Numbered from the stretch's first letter, positions 8,719 through 17,686 are shown. The stretch: 64,000 bases of DNA from Acidimicrobiia bacterium (GCA_009840735.1 VXNF01000014.1:1-64000), one strand, 5' to 3'. The notes: generated by a model from the sequence alone, not told the origin. Numbers and translations are program-made.

Positions 8719-9923
8719 GGCCTGTGACCTTGGCGCGCCACGTTCATGAGGATGCCGACGGCCGCCAGGTTCACGATGAGGCTGGAGCCTCCGTAAGAGA
8801 CGAACGGCAGGGTCACCCCCAGCGTGGGCAGCAGGCTCTGCGCCACCGCGATGTTGGTGAAGGCCTGCAGCACGAACCAGCCGGAGATTCCCGCCGCCAG
8901 CAAGGCACCGTAAGGATCCGGCGCGTCGCGCACTACACGGATCCCGACGAAGCCCAGACACAGGAACAGCCCGACCACCGCTAAGGCACCGATGAACCCC
9001 AGGTTCTCGGCGATCGTCACGAAGATGAAGTCGGTGTGGGCGTAGGGAACGTACGCCAGATTGGAGCGCGCCCCTCCGGGGCCCACTCCGGTGAGGCCGC
9101 CGGCGGCGATGCCCACCTGTGCCTGCAGAGCCTGATAGCCGGCCCCGTACGGGTCAGCCCAAGGGTCGAAGTAGGAGGCGAGACGCTGGCGCCGGTAGCC
9201 GAACTGGAAGCTGAACAGCACCGCCGCCACCGCTCCCAGTGCTATCAGCGCCGCCACGTGCCGCGTCGGCAGCCCGGCGAGGAACAGCATGACAAGCAGG
9301 ATCCCTGCGAGGATCAGCACGGTGCCCAGGCTGGGCTGGGCCAGGATCAGGCCCGCCATCGCCCCGAACACCAACAGCAGGGGCAGAACGGTCTGACGAA
9401 TGCTCGCCACGCGGTCGAGCCGTCGAGACAGCAGCGACGCGGCGAACAGCACGAGCGCCAGCTTGGCCGCCTCTGAGGGTTGGACGACCAGGCCGCCCAG
9501 CCGGAGCCAGCGCGCCGAGCCGTTGCCGACCAGGACCAGCGGCGACGGCACCAGCAGGCTGGCCAGCGCGGCCAGCGTGACGATCAGCGCGCCCGTGGTC
9601 AGCAGCGGCGCCCGCCAGCGCTGATAGTCGATTCGCAGGGTCACGACGCAGGCGGCCATGCCGAGGCACAACCAGAGGGCGTGACGCTTGGCGTGGAAGA
9701 ACGGGTCGCCGGTGGCCTCCAGCGAGGTCACCGTGGCAGAAAGCACCACCATCACCAGCCCCAGCAGGCTCAAGAGCACCACGATCACGGCCACCGCCGC
9801 GAAGGCGCGGGTGTTGCGCCCCGCCGGCGGGCACCGCAGGGCCCGTCTCGCCGCGGGCGCGCTGGGCCGCCCGGTCGATCCTCCCACAGCGCCGTGGCGG
9901 TCAGCGGTTGCAGTCGAGGCCAT
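8715..9923 (-). CDS. ftsW: Septal peptidoglycan polymerase FtsW (SEDS)
   Basis: SEDS-family glycosyltransferase (402 aa) with about ten membrane segments that polymerises lipid II at the septum together with the class B penicillin-binding protein encoded nearby. Typical blocks are GNGSARWLRLG, QPSEAAKLALV, AQPSLGT, YQALQAQVGIAAGGLTGVG and LPFVSYGGSSLIVNL. The N-terminal about 45 residues are a charged cytoplasmic extension. The ATG at 9923 is chosen because it overlaps the murD stop by one base. Confidence 0.95.
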   Translation of the reverse strand: MASTATADRHGAVGGSTGRPSAPAARRALRCPPAGRNTRAFAAVAVIVVLLSLLGLVMVVLSATVTSLEATGDPFFHAKRHALWLCLGMAACVVTLRIDYQRWRAPLLTTGALIVTLAALASLLVPSPLVLVGNGSARWLRLGGLVVQPSEAAKLALVLFAASLLSRRLDRVASIRQTVLPLLLVFGAMAGLILAQPSLGTVLILAGILLVMLFLAGLPTRHVAALIALGAVAAVLFSFQFGYRRQRLASYFDPWADPYGAGYQALQAQVGIAAGGLTGVGPGGARSNLAYVPYAHTDFIFVTIAENLGFIGALAVVGLFLCLGFVGIRVVRDAPDPYGALLAAGISGWFVLQAFTNIAVAQSLLPTLGVTLPFVSYGGSSLIVNLAAVGILMNVARQGHRP

Positions 9924-11248
9924 CAAGCCTCCTCGCCGACAGCGGCGCGCACCACCGAGGCGTAGTGCTCGCCTCGCTGCTGATAGGACCCGTACCAGTC
10001 GAAGGAGGTACACCCCGGCGAGAGCAGGATTGCCTCGCCTCGCCTCGCCAGTTCCGCGGCGACGGCCACGGCCCCTTCCATGTTGGTCGCCCGGTGGACG
10101 GGCCGATCGCCCGCGAAGGCGCCACAGACCTCGCCTGCGGCCTCGCCGATGGCCACCACGGCCCGCACCGATGCGGCGCCGGCCAACCGGCGAAGGTCGA
10201 GACCCTTGTTGCGCCCGCCGGCGATCAGCACCACCGACTCGAACGCGCCGGCGGCGGCCAGCACCGCGTCGGGGGTCGTGGCCTTCGAGTCGTCGTACCA
10301 GCGGTTCGCCTCGGTCTGCGCCACCAGCTCCAGTCGGTGCGGCAGCCCGCGGAACGATTCGAGGGCGGCGCGCGTGTCCGCGGCGGCGGCGCCGGCAGCG
10401 GTGGCGCAGGCGGCGGCGGCGCAGGCGTTGTGCAGGTCGTGGGGGAAGCGCCTCGGCAGACGGGCGACCTCGACGAGCGTCTCACCGCAGAGCCAAATCG
10501 ACCCGTCGAGCACGGCGGCGTCGCTGCTCGCCGTTCCGAAGCCCAGCTGGCGCCCTGACGGCCGCCGGGCCGAAACGACCGGGTCTCCCTCGTTCACGAC
10601 CGCGGTGTCGTCCGGTCCCAAGTGGCGCCAGACGGCCGCCTTGGCCTCCGCGTAGGCCTCCACCGAGACGTGTACGTCCAGATGGTCCGGCGCGAAGTTG
10701 AGCCAGGCCGCCACCTGAGGCCGGAAACACCGGCTCCGCGCCAATCGGAACGACGACGCTTCAACCACGAAGGTCGCCGGGGCGGGATCCTCGATGGCCG
10801 CCACGAGCGGCAGCTCGTTGTTCCCCGCGGCGACCGCTCCGGCGCTGCGCCTCAGCGCCGCGGCCACCAGGGTCGTGACCGTCGTCTTTCCGTTGGTGCC
10901 GGTGACGGCCACAATCGGGCGGTCGTCCCAGGCGGCGGCCAAGTCGAACTCGCTCAGGATCACGGTCCCCGCCGTCGCCGCGGCGTGCATCGCCCGGTGA
11001 CCGTCCGCCAGACCGGGGGTGGGCAGGAAGGCACCGCAACGTCGCATCAAGGCTGCCAGCTCCTCCGTCGACGAGGGCGCCGGGTGCAGCACGCCGCCCG
11101 CATCGGCCATCGCCTGCTGCGCCTCCGGTGCCGGCGCGTCGTCTACCGCAATGAACTCCCAGCCGCGGCGGCCGAGCGCGGCGGCCACCGCCCGGTTCGT
11201 GGCGCCCACGCCCCAGAGCAACAACGGGCCGTCGGTCGGGCCGATCAT
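9923..11248 (-). CDS. murD: UDP-N-acetylmuramoylalanine--D-glutamate ligase MurD
   Basis: Mur ligase (441 aa) that adds D-Glu to UDP-MurNAc-L-Ala. The P-loop GTNGKTT is at 117-123. The Mur-ligase lysine region and C-terminal domain blocks PHRLELVA, WYDDSKATTPDA, LIAGGRNKG and LLSPGCTSFDWY match MurD specifically. The ATG at 11248 overlaps the mraY stop by four bases. A longer upstream reading lies inside mraY and is rejected. Confidence 0.96.
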   Translation of the reverse strand: MIGPTDGPLLLWGVGATNRAVAAALGRRGWEFIAVDDAPAPEAQQAMADAGGVLHPAPSSTEELAALMRRCGAFLPTPGLADGHRAMHAAATAGTVILSEFDLAAAWDDRPIVAVTGTNGKTTVTTLVAAALRRSAGAVAAGNNELPLVAAIEDPAPATFVVEASSFRLARSRCFRPQVAAWLNFAPDHLDVHVSVEAYAEAKAAVWRHLGPDDTAVVNEGDPVVSARRPSGRQLGFGTASSDAAVLDGSIWLCGETLVEVARLPRRFPHDLHNACAAAACATAAGAAAADTRAALESFRGLPHRLELVAQTEANRWYDDSKATTPDAVLAAAGAFESVVLIAGGRNKGLDLRRLAGAASVRAVVAIGEAAGEVCGAFAGDRPVHRATNMEGAVAVAAELARRGEAILLSPGCTSFDWYGSYQQRGEHYASVVRAAVGEEA

Positions 11249-12303
11249 GACGATCCTCCCACGGCGGACCGCGACTCCAACAACGGGAAGTAGTCGGCGT
11301 AGAACAGCCCCAGAGCCACCGCCGTGGCGAACCCGGCGAGCAGCCAGAAGCGCACGATGACCCAGGTCTCGTGCCAGCCGCGCTGCTCGTAGTGGTGATG
11401 CATGGGCGCCATGGCGAACAGGCGTCGCCCGCCCATCGACTTGAACACGCCGATCTGCAGGATCACCGACAGTGCCTCCATCACGAACAGGGCGGCCATG
11501 ATCGGCAGCAGCAGGTGGGTGTTGGTCGTGAGCGCCAGACAGGCCAGAGCGGTCCCTATGGCCAGAGCCCCGGCGTCGCCCATGATGATCTGCGCCGGAG
11601 CCGCGTTCCACCACAGGAACCCGACGCAACCGCCGAGCATCGCCGCACCCACGACGGCCAAATCCAAGGCATGCGGCAGGTCGTACAGGTCCATGTGCCG
11701 GAAAGCCCAGTAGCCGATGATCGTGAAGGCGGCGAAGTTGAAGATGCTCGAGCCGGCGGCCAGACCGTCTAGCCCGTCGGTGAAGTTGACCGCGTTGGAC
11801 GCCCCAACGACGATCAGCACCGCCCACAGGCTCCAGCCCACCGGCCCCATGTCCCAGCCGATGCCGCCCGAGCGGGTGAAAGACAGCTCGGTGCTGACGT
11901 CGGTCGCCAAGACGGTGACGCTGGCGAAGCCGCCGCCGACGGCGCACAGCCCGAGCATCTTGGCCCGCTTGCTGAGCCCTCCGCTGTGGCCGCGGGACAC
12001 CTTCAGCCAGTCGTCCAGCGCCCCCACCGCGGTGGCGCCCAGGATCGCCAGCATCACGAACAGCCCCGTGCGGGTGAAGATTCCCCCGTGGATGTAGTGG
12101 CTGCCGGCGTAGCCGGCGCAGGCCCCTCCCACAATGGCCAGGCCTCCCATCGTGGGAGTGCCCTGCTTGGTGGCATGGCTCTCCGGGCCGTCGCCGCGGA
12201 TCGGCTGCGCGAGGTTCCGTGACCGGAAAAAGGCGATCAACAGGCGCGTGCCCCCCAGCGACACGACGGTCGCGATGGCTGCGGCCAGCAGGAGCCGGAT
12301 CAC
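11245..12303 (-). CDS. mraY: Phospho-N-acetylmuramoyl-pentapeptide-transferase MraY
   Basis: Polytopic membrane enzyme (352 aa) that transfers phospho-MurNAc-pentapeptide to undecaprenyl phosphate, giving lipid I. Signature blocks are KQGTPTMGG, LDDWLK, NFTDGLDGLAAGSS and MHHHYEQRGWHET. The magnesium-site loop reads MGDAGALAIGTA where the family usually has MGDxGSLALGG; the aspartate is kept but the Ser and second Gly are replaced. It directly overlaps murE (four bases), which leaves no room for murF in this cluster. Confidence 0.95.
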   Translation of the reverse strand: MIRLLLAAAIATVVSLGGTRLLIAFFRSRNLAQPIRGDGPESHATKQGTPTMGGLAIVGGACAGYAGSHYIHGGIFTRTGLFVMLAILGATAVGALDDWLKVSRGHSGGLSKRAKMLGLCAVGGGFASVTVLATDVSTELSFTRSGGIGWDMGPVGWSLWAVLIVVGASNAVNFTDGLDGLAAGSSIFNFAAFTIIGYWAFRHMDLYDLPHALDLAVVGAAMLGGCVGFLWWNAAPAQIIMGDAGALAIGTALACLALTTNTHLLLPIMAALFVMEALSVILQIGVFKSMGGRRLFAMAPMHHHYEQRGWHETWVIVRFWLLAGFATAVALGLFYADYFPLLESRSAVGGSS

Positions 12304-13733
12304 GCGGTCGCCACCTCCGCTCGGCCCCGCAGCAGCTCCCGGACCACCGCGGCGTCGTCGAAGGGCAGCGACCGACCGCCGATGATCTGGCAGGTCTCGT
12401 GCCCTTTGCCGGCCACGATCACTACATCGCCCCGCTCGGCCTCGGCCAACGCGGCCGCGATGGCGCTTCTGCGGTCCAACTCCAGCTCGGCACCGCCGCC
12501 CTCAACGCCGGCCATGACCGCCCGGGCGATGCTCGCCGGGTCCTCGCCGCGGGGATTGTCGGAGGTGACGATGACCCTGTCGGCCAAGCGGGAGGCGATC
12601 TCGCCCATCGCCTCCCGCTTGCCTTCATCCCGCTCGCCGCCGCAACCGAAGACCACGGTCAGACGAGCCGGCGCGGCCAGCAGGCTTCGGCCGGCGCGCA
12701 GCAGCTGCTCCAATGCCGCCGGAGAATGTGCGAAGTCCACGATCACCGCTGCCGGCGATTCGGCCACGACCTCGAATCGGCCCGCTAGCCGCGGCGCCCG
12801 CCGGAGCCCCTCGGCGATCTCGCTGTCGTCGACTCCGAGGGCGTCGGCAACGGTGGCCGCCACCACTGCGTTGGCGACGTTGTGGGCGCCCCCCAGCGGC
12901 AGCGTGATCTCACGGCGCCGCCAGCGGATGCGGCTGTGGCCGACCGCCGCCTCCAGCAACGCGGCGTCGGCCCGCGAGCAGCGCCGCAGGTCGCCTGTGA
13001 CTTCCTCCGCGAGCCGCCGACCCCAGAGATCGTCGGTGCAGACCACCGAGACGGCGCTGCGGGCGTCCTCAAAGAGGACGCGCTTGGCCCGGTAGTAGTC
13101 CTCCATGTCCCGGTGGTAGTCGAGATGCTCCGGGGAGAGGTTCGTGAACGCGCTCGCCGCGAAGCGCAGTCCCTCCAAGCGCTTCTGGGCGAGCCCGTGC
13201 GAGCTGGCCTCGACAGCCGCGGCAGAAGCCCCGGACGCTCGGGCCGCGGCGAGCCGGCGGGCCAAGTCGCTGGCCCGGGGAGTGGTGAGGGGCCCGCTCA
13301 GGGTGCCGATGGCCACGCAGCGGCGGCCGGCGCATTCCAGGATGCTGCTCAGCAGGTGGGCGACGGTGGTCTTGCCGTTGGTGCCGGTCACCCCGAGGAG
13401 CTCCAAGTGCTCCTGCGGCGAGCCGGCGGCCGCCAACGCCAAGGGGCCCACCGCGGCGCGCGCCTCGCGCACGACCAGCTGCGGCAACCCAACGGGCATG
13501 GGACGCTCGACGAGCAGCGCCGCGGCGCCCGCCGCGACGGCCGCGGCGGCGAAGTCGTGGCCGTCACCGGATCGGCCGGGCACGCAGCAGAACAAGGCGC
13601 CGACCCGCACGTCGCGGGAATCCTCGCACACCGAGGAAATCGAGGGGTCCTGCGATCCTGCGCCCGCCGGGACGTGCAGCCGGCCGCCGACTCGGCTACG
13701 GCGCCGCAACGAGAGCAGGGTCGGCTCACCCAT
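12300..13733 (-). CDS. murE: MurE, UDP-MurNAc-tripeptide synthetase
   Basis: Mur ligase (477 aa) that adds the third residue to the stem peptide. The P-loop is GTNGKTT at 117-123. The substrate loop contains DNPRGEDP, the DNPR form associated with meso-diaminopimelate specificity, so A1-type DAP peptidoglycan is expected. The C-terminus has VIVAGKGHETCQ. ATG at 13733 is preferred over a TTG eight codons upstream because GGGAG lies eight bases before it; it overlaps the ftsI stop. There is no murF between this gene and mraY. Confidence 0.95.
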   Translation of the reverse strand: MGEPTLLSLRRRSRVGGRLHVPAGAGSQDPSISSVCEDSRDVRVGALFCCVPGRSGDGHDFAAAAVAAGAAALLVERPMPVGLPQLVVREARAAVGPLALAAAGSPQEHLELLGVTGTNGKTTVAHLLSSILECAGRRCVAIGTLSGPLTTPRASDLARRLAAARASGASAAAVEASSHGLAQKRLEGLRFAASAFTNLSPEHLDYHRDMEDYYRAKRVLFEDARSAVSVVCTDDLWGRRLAEEVTGDLRRCSRADAALLEAAVGHSRIRWRRREITLPLGGAHNVANAVVAATVADALGVDDSEIAEGLRRAPRLAGRFEVVAESPAAVIVDFAHSPAALEQLLRAGRSLLAAPARLTVVFGCGGERDEGKREAMGEIASRLADRVIVTSDNPRGEDPASIARAVMAGVEGGGAELELDRRSAIAAALAEAERGDVVIVAGKGHETCQIIGGRSLPFDDAAVVRELLRGRAEVATA

Positions 13734-15513
13734 TGGCGTCGCTCCCGCCGGTGGCAACCTGCACGGGTTGCGGCGCCCGGGGGGCCGGCGGAGGAACCTT
13801 GAGGCGCCGCAGGGCGATCTCGGCCAGTTCGGCGAACGCCGGCCCGGCAGCGCTCCCCCCGAAGATGGTGGCCGTGGGCTCGTCGATGACCACGATCAGG
13901 GAGAGCTCCGGCGCCGATGCCGGCAAGAAACCCACGAAGGTGGCGACGTAGCGATAGTTCCCGGCGGCGTCTTCGTAGCCGCCGTCGGGGTGCGGCTTGC
14001 GGGCCGTGCCGGTCTTCCCCGCGACTTCATAGCCGTCGACCGCGGCCCGCTGGCCGGTCCCGCTGGCCACAGCTTCGCTCAGGATCCGCCGCATGTGGGT
14101 GGCTGCCGCGCTGGAGATGACCCGCCGAGGCTCGATGGCGGTCCCCGAGCTCGTGACGGCGCCGTCCGCAGTGGTGAAGTCCGCCACGATCCTCGCCGGA
14201 ACGTAGACGCCGTCATTGGCGATGGTGTTGAACGCTTGGAGGAGCTGCAGCGGCGTCAGTGAGACCCCCTGGCCGATGGAGATCGTGGCGAGGGAGGTCC
14301 CCGACCATTTCGACAGGGCCGGCAGCAGGCCCGCGGATTCGCCGTAGAGCCCGAGCCCGCTGCGGGCGCCGAGTCCGAAGCGACGCAGATAGTTCTCGAG
14401 TGCCGCGGCGCCGAGCCGCTCGCCCCACATGATCGTGCCGACGTTGGAGGACTCCACGACGATGTCGCGCACCGAATAATCGAGGACGGGATGGGGGGTG
14501 TAGTCGGTGAACTCGGCGTCGTAGAGCACGAGACGGTCAGGAACCGAGATCGTTGTGGCCGGCGTGGCCAGTCCGGCGTCGAGCACCGCGGAGAAGGTGA
14601 GGCCCTTGATCGCCGAGCCGGGTTCGAAGGCCCAGGTGATTGCCTTGTTCTCGGCGCCGGTGATCACCTCCCCGCTCTCATCGCGGCCTGCGGTGGACAT
14701 GGCCAGGATCTCGCCGGTCGCCGGGCGGGCCACGATGATCACCCCGCCGGCCGCGTCGGTCTCGCGCACTTGCGCCGCCAGGATGCGCGCCGCCTCGAAC
14801 TGCAGCACGCCGTCGATGGTGAGGCGCAGGTCCGCGCCGTCGATCGCCCGGACCGACTCGCTGACGCCCCCGGGCACACTGCGGCCTCCCGGATACATCT
14901 CGCGCAGCTCGGAGCCGTTGCGGGCGGCGAGGACTTCGTCGTGGAGCATTTCGATGCCGGAGATGCCTCGGTGGTCGGTGCTGACCGAGCCGACGATCTC
15001 CGCCGCGAAGTCGCCCAGCGGATACTTGCGATGGAGTTCGGGGACCGTCGCCACCCCCGGCAGCCCCAGGTCCCGCACCGCCGCGGCCTGCTCGGGGGGC
15101 ACTTGACGTTCGAGGTAGACGAAGCGGCCCGGCGCCGACATCTTCTCAGCGAGCGTCGCCGCCTCGCCGTCGAGCAGCGGGACGAGCGCGCCGGCCGCCG
15201 CTGCGGGGTCGCCCACCACGGAGGGATCCGCGTACACCGCCGACCACTCCACAGAGGTGGCCAGCGGTTCTCCCGAGCGGTCCAAGATGTCGCCGCGCAC
15301 GCCCATCACTGCGCTCTCCTGCAGGCGATGATCCCGCGCCCAGGCGAGAATTCGCTCGTCGTCGCGGAACTGCAGGTCGAAGGTCCGCACGCCGAGCGTG
15401 GCCGCCATGGCCAGCAGCGTCAACACCAGGACCGCCCGCCGGCGCCCGGAACGGTAACCGCGTGGCCCGGAGGCCTCCACCGGTCGCGCCCGGTGGCGGG
15501 CGAGCCTGCTCAC
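13726..15513 (-). CDS. ftsI: Division transpeptidase FtsI (PBP3, class B PBP)
   Basis: A 595-residue class B penicillin-binding protein that cross-links septal peptidoglycan. One N-terminal membrane anchor (about 26-42) is followed by the PBP dimerisation domain (RGDILDRSGEPLA at 73-85) and the transpeptidase domain. Active-site motifs are SAIK at 300-303 (nucleophile S300), SSN at 355-357 and KTGT at 500-503. A Pro-rich C-terminal tail follows. Its stop overlaps murE and its start overlaps the FtsL-like gene. Confidence 0.95.
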   Translation of the reverse strand: MSRLARHRARPVEASGPRGYRSGRRRAVLVLTLLAMAATLGVRTFDLQFRDDERILAWARDHRLQESAVMGVRGDILDRSGEPLATSVEWSAVYADPSVVGDPAAAAGALVPLLDGEAATLAEKMSAPGRFVYLERQVPPEQAAAVRDLGLPGVATVPELHRKYPLGDFAAEIVGSVSTDHRGISGIEMLHDEVLAARNGSELREMYPGGRSVPGGVSESVRAIDGADLRLTIDGVLQFEAARILAAQVRETDAAGGVIIVARPATGEILAMSTAGRDESGEVITGAENKAITWAFEPGSAIKGLTFSAVLDAGLATPATTISVPDRLVLYDAEFTDYTPHPVLDYSVRDIVVESSNVGTIMWGERLGAAALENYLRRFGLGARSGLGLYGESAGLLPALSKWSGTSLATISIGQGVSLTPLQLLQAFNTIANDGVYVPARIVADFTTADGAVTSSGTAIEPRRVISSAAATHMRRILSEAVASGTGQRAAVDGYEVAGKTGTARKPHPDGGYEDAAGNYRYVATFVGFLPASAPELSLIVVIDEPTATIFGGSAAGPAFAELAEIALRRLKVPPPAPRAPQPVQVATGGSDANG

Positions 15514-15881
15514 GGCGCCGGAGGGGTGGCCGGGTCGAGGTAGTTGACCGTCGCCGGCGGCACCATGCCGAGACGGTCGCGCGCTTCGCTGGCGAGGCGA
15601 GCCGGTGACAGCAGTTCGGCGCGCCGCAAGCGCAGCTCGCGATCCAGGCTGACCGCCTCGTCGATCTGTCGGTCGAGTTGGTCGATGCGCCCCTGCGCCT
15701 GCGTGACCACGGCCTGGAGGAGGCCCACCGCGAACAGTCCCCCGAGAAGCACGAGCACCACCCGCAACCCGACGCGGCGAAGTTGGCCCGGCCTGGCACG
15801 TCGGGCCGCCACGACTTCGAGCCGGGAGGGCGCCTTGACCTGCGGGTCAGCCGGCTGGGGGGTTCGGAGCGGCCGGTTCAT
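15510..15881 (-). CDS. FtsL-like septum protein
   Basis: A 123-residue bitopic protein with a basic cytoplasmic N-terminus, one membrane segment at about 40-60 (RVVLVLLGGLFAVGLLQAV) and a heptad-rich extracellular helix (RIDQLDRQIDEA...). It ends in a segment (ARDRLGMVPP) typical of FtsL/DivIC proteins. FtsL forms the FtsQLB complex that activates FtsWI. The call rests mainly on topology and on its place between rsmH and ftsI; primary sequence in this family is poorly conserved. Confidence 0.85.
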   Translation of the reverse strand: MNRPLRTPQPADPQVKAPSRLEVVAARRARPGQLRRVGLRVVLVLLGGLFAVGLLQAVVTQAQGRIDQLDRQIDEAVSLDRELRLRRAELLSPARLASEARDRLGMVPPATVNYLDPATPPAP

Positions 15882-16822
15882 GCTGCTGGCAGCGCCAGCT
15901 TCTCGAAGGCGCGCAGGCGAGCGCTGGCGGCGCGAGGGTTGCGCGAGGTCTCAGCCGGACCGGGCCGGGCCGCCCCGCGGCTCAGCAGTCGGATGCGGCC
16001 AACGGCGCCGCAGACACAGGGGAGGCGCGGCGGACAGGCGCAGCCGCCGACCGCCGCGGCGACCAGCGTGTCCTTCACGAGACGATCCTCCCCGGAGTGG
16101 TAGCTCAGCACCACTCCCCGCCCGGCGGGCGCTAGGCGGTCGATGGCCTGCGTGAGAGCCGGAGGAATCTGGGCGAGCTCGTCGTTGACTGCGATCCGCA
16201 GCGCCTGGAAGCTGCGCTTGGCGGGGTGTCCGCGCCGGCGGTGCCGCGCCGGGACGGCGGCGCGCACGACCTCAGCCAATTCGAGGGTGTCGCCCAGCGG
16301 GCGGCGGGCCACGATGGCCTGGGCGATCCGGCGGGAATGCGGCTCGTCGCCGAAGTCCGACAGCAGGCTCGCGAGGCGCTCGGCGGGCCACTCGTTGACG
16401 ATCGCCGCGGCGCTGGGGGCGGCGGGATCCATGCGCATGTCGATCGGGCCGGCGGTTCGATAGCTGAACCCCCGATCGGGGTCGTCGATTTGCATCGAGC
16501 TGACTCCGAGGTCGAACAGCACGCCAGCGAGCTCCGCAATACCCAGGTCGGCGAGGACCGCGCTCAGGTCTACGAAGCGGCACTGTCGCATCCGGACGCG
16601 GCTCGGGAGCCGGCGAGCGGCGGCGGCCAGTGCCGACGGGTCCCGATCCAGCCCGACGAAGCTCAGATCGGGACGACGCTCGAGCAGGGCGGCGGTGTGA
16701 CCGCCCGCGCCCAGCGTGGCGTCGAGGAGCACTCCCGCCGGGATCGGCGCCAGAGCTTCGGTGACTTCGCGAGCCATGACGGGGGTGTGCCCGGCGATTC
16801 CGGGTCCCTCATGGACGGCCAC
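15878..16822 (-). CDS. rsmH: 16S rRNA (cytosine-1402-N4) methyltransferase RsmH
   Basis: SAM-dependent methyltransferase (314 aa, formerly MraW) that N4-methylates C1402 in the 16S rRNA P-site. N-terminal HTPVMAREV and SAM-binding LLDATLGAGGHT are present, then FVGLDRDPSAL, LFDLGVSSMQID, PAKRSFQALRI and SYHSGEDRLVK. The C-terminal half has an extra cluster of cysteines (GCACPPRLPCVCG). It is translationally coupled to the FtsL-like gene. Upstream lies a long inverted repeat separating it from mraZ. Confidence 0.96.
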   Translation of the reverse strand: MAVHEGPGIAGHTPVMAREVTEALAPIPAGVLLDATLGAGGHTAALLERRPDLSFVGLDRDPSALAAAARRLPSRVRMRQCRFVDLSAVLADLGIAELAGVLFDLGVSSMQIDDPDRGFSYRTAGPIDMRMDPAAPSAAAIVNEWPAERLASLLSDFGDEPHSRRIAQAIVARRPLGDTLELAEVVRAAVPARHRRRGHPAKRSFQALRIAVNDELAQIPPALTQAIDRLAPAGRGVVLSYHSGEDRLVKDTLVAAAVGGCACPPRLPCVCGAVGRIRLLSRGAARPGPAETSRNPRAASARLRAFEKLALPAA

Positions 16823-16843
16823 GGCGCCGTTGCGCCCGCGGTC

Positions 16844-16967
16844 CGCCGTTCAGCAATCCCCCGGCTGCCAGGACCTCGCGGCGATTTGGTTCGTCGCAAG
16901 GAAGGTGGCAAGTGGGCGGAGTAGGGACTGGCTGTCCTCCTGTCAGCCGGGGGATTGCTGAACGGCG
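16844..16967. repeat. 30-bp inverted repeat between mraZ and rsmH
   Basis: Arms 16844-16873 and 16938-16967 are reverse complements over 30 bases with a single mismatch (position 16943); the first 24 are perfect. They flank a 64-base spacer. The whole lies in the 165-base mraZ-rsmH gap, so mraZ readthrough RNA would fold it into a strong hairpin. There is no T-run after either arm, which argues against a simple terminator. It could be an attenuator, a processing site, or a small MITE-like element; no clear target-site duplication is seen. Confidence 0.85.
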
Positions 16968-16987
16968 AACGAACGCGAGCCGATCGT

Positions 16988-17458
16988 TCACAGCCAACTG
17001 CTCTCAGACCAGGAACCGAGGCCACCCTCGTCGGCGTAGGCGCCGGCACCGCCGACTGTCTCCAGCCAGACCTCGCTGTTCCACAATTCGATTCGCTCGC
17101 CCACGCCGGCCACGAACACCCGCGCCTCAGCCCCGGCGGCGTCGATGCGCAGCACCTCGCGCAGCGGCTCGGGCACCACGATGCGCCCCTGCGCGTCCCC
17201 CCGGACGGGGTAGCCGTTGCCGGAGAACCAGCGCAGCAGATTCTGGCCCGCGGCCCCGGAGCGCACCTCTCCTTCGAGGCGCCGGTAGGCGGCGTCGAAA
17301 CTCTTCTGCCGCCACAGCCCCAAGCAGGGACTGCCGGGGACACGACCGAGGATGCAGCGATCCTCGGTGTCCAGTCCGCCGCGAAACTCCGGCGGGAGCG
17401 AGACGCGCCACTTGGCGTCGATGATCCGCTCGTGACTGCCGGAGAATGTTCTGTCCAT
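16988..17458 (-). CDS. mraZ: Transcriptional regulator MraZ
   Basis: DNA-binding regulator of the division and cell-wall cluster (156 aa). It has the two tandem SpoVT/AbrB-like MraZ halves: FSGSHERIIDAKWRVSLPPEFR at 5-26 holds the first signature and DAQGRIVVPEPLRE the second. The C-terminal about 20 residues are a Gly/Ser-rich extension. MraZ is a ring-forming autorepressor in other bacteria and binds tandem TGGG-type boxes; such boxes are present upstream of this gene. The start is an ATG about 100 bases downstream of the predicted promoter. Confidence 0.96.
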   Translation of the reverse strand: MDRTFSGSHERIIDAKWRVSLPPEFRGGLDTEDRCILGRVPGSPCLGLWRQKSFDAAYRRLEGEVRSGAAGQNLLRWFSGNGYPVRGDAQGRIVVPEPLREVLRIDAAGAEARVFVAGVGERIELWNSEVWLETVGGAGAYADEGGLGSWSESSWL

Positions 17459-17566
17459 CTCGTGTGGTGCCTCGCGCCGCAGCGCCGGGGGTTGGGAACG
17501 GTCCGGGCGCTCCTCGCGGGCGGCGCCTCTCGTGGCGCTCCCGTCCGGGCGCTCGTTAGCGGGTGC

Positions 17567-17616
17567 AGTATAGGGACTGCTCCCCGTCTTTCACCACAAT
17601 AACCCACTTTGCCCCA
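17567..17616 (-). promoter_or_regulatory. mraZ promoter with four-box MraZ operator
   Basis: On the minus strand four pentamers recur every ten bases: TGGGG (17616-17612), TGGGT (17606-17602), TGGTG (17596-17592) and CGGGG (17586-17582). The spacing of TGGGN boxes by five bases is the known MraZ-binding layout. A -10 element TATACT follows at 17572-17567, placing the boxes over the -35 region. The -35 itself is weak (TGGTGA at 18 bases). Autorepression of the cluster by MraZ is the natural inference. Confidence 0.85.
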
Positions 17617-17686
17617 CCACGCAAAGCAATCGCCCCACGGACCGCGCGGCCAGAGTCCCGGCGCACTCCGCTCGGCCGGTGAGGCG

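Noticed and set aside
16809-16997. Short open frames across the mraZ-rsmH gap
   Set aside because: They arise from the inverted repeat itself, giving the same peptide on both strands, and have no ribosome-binding site.
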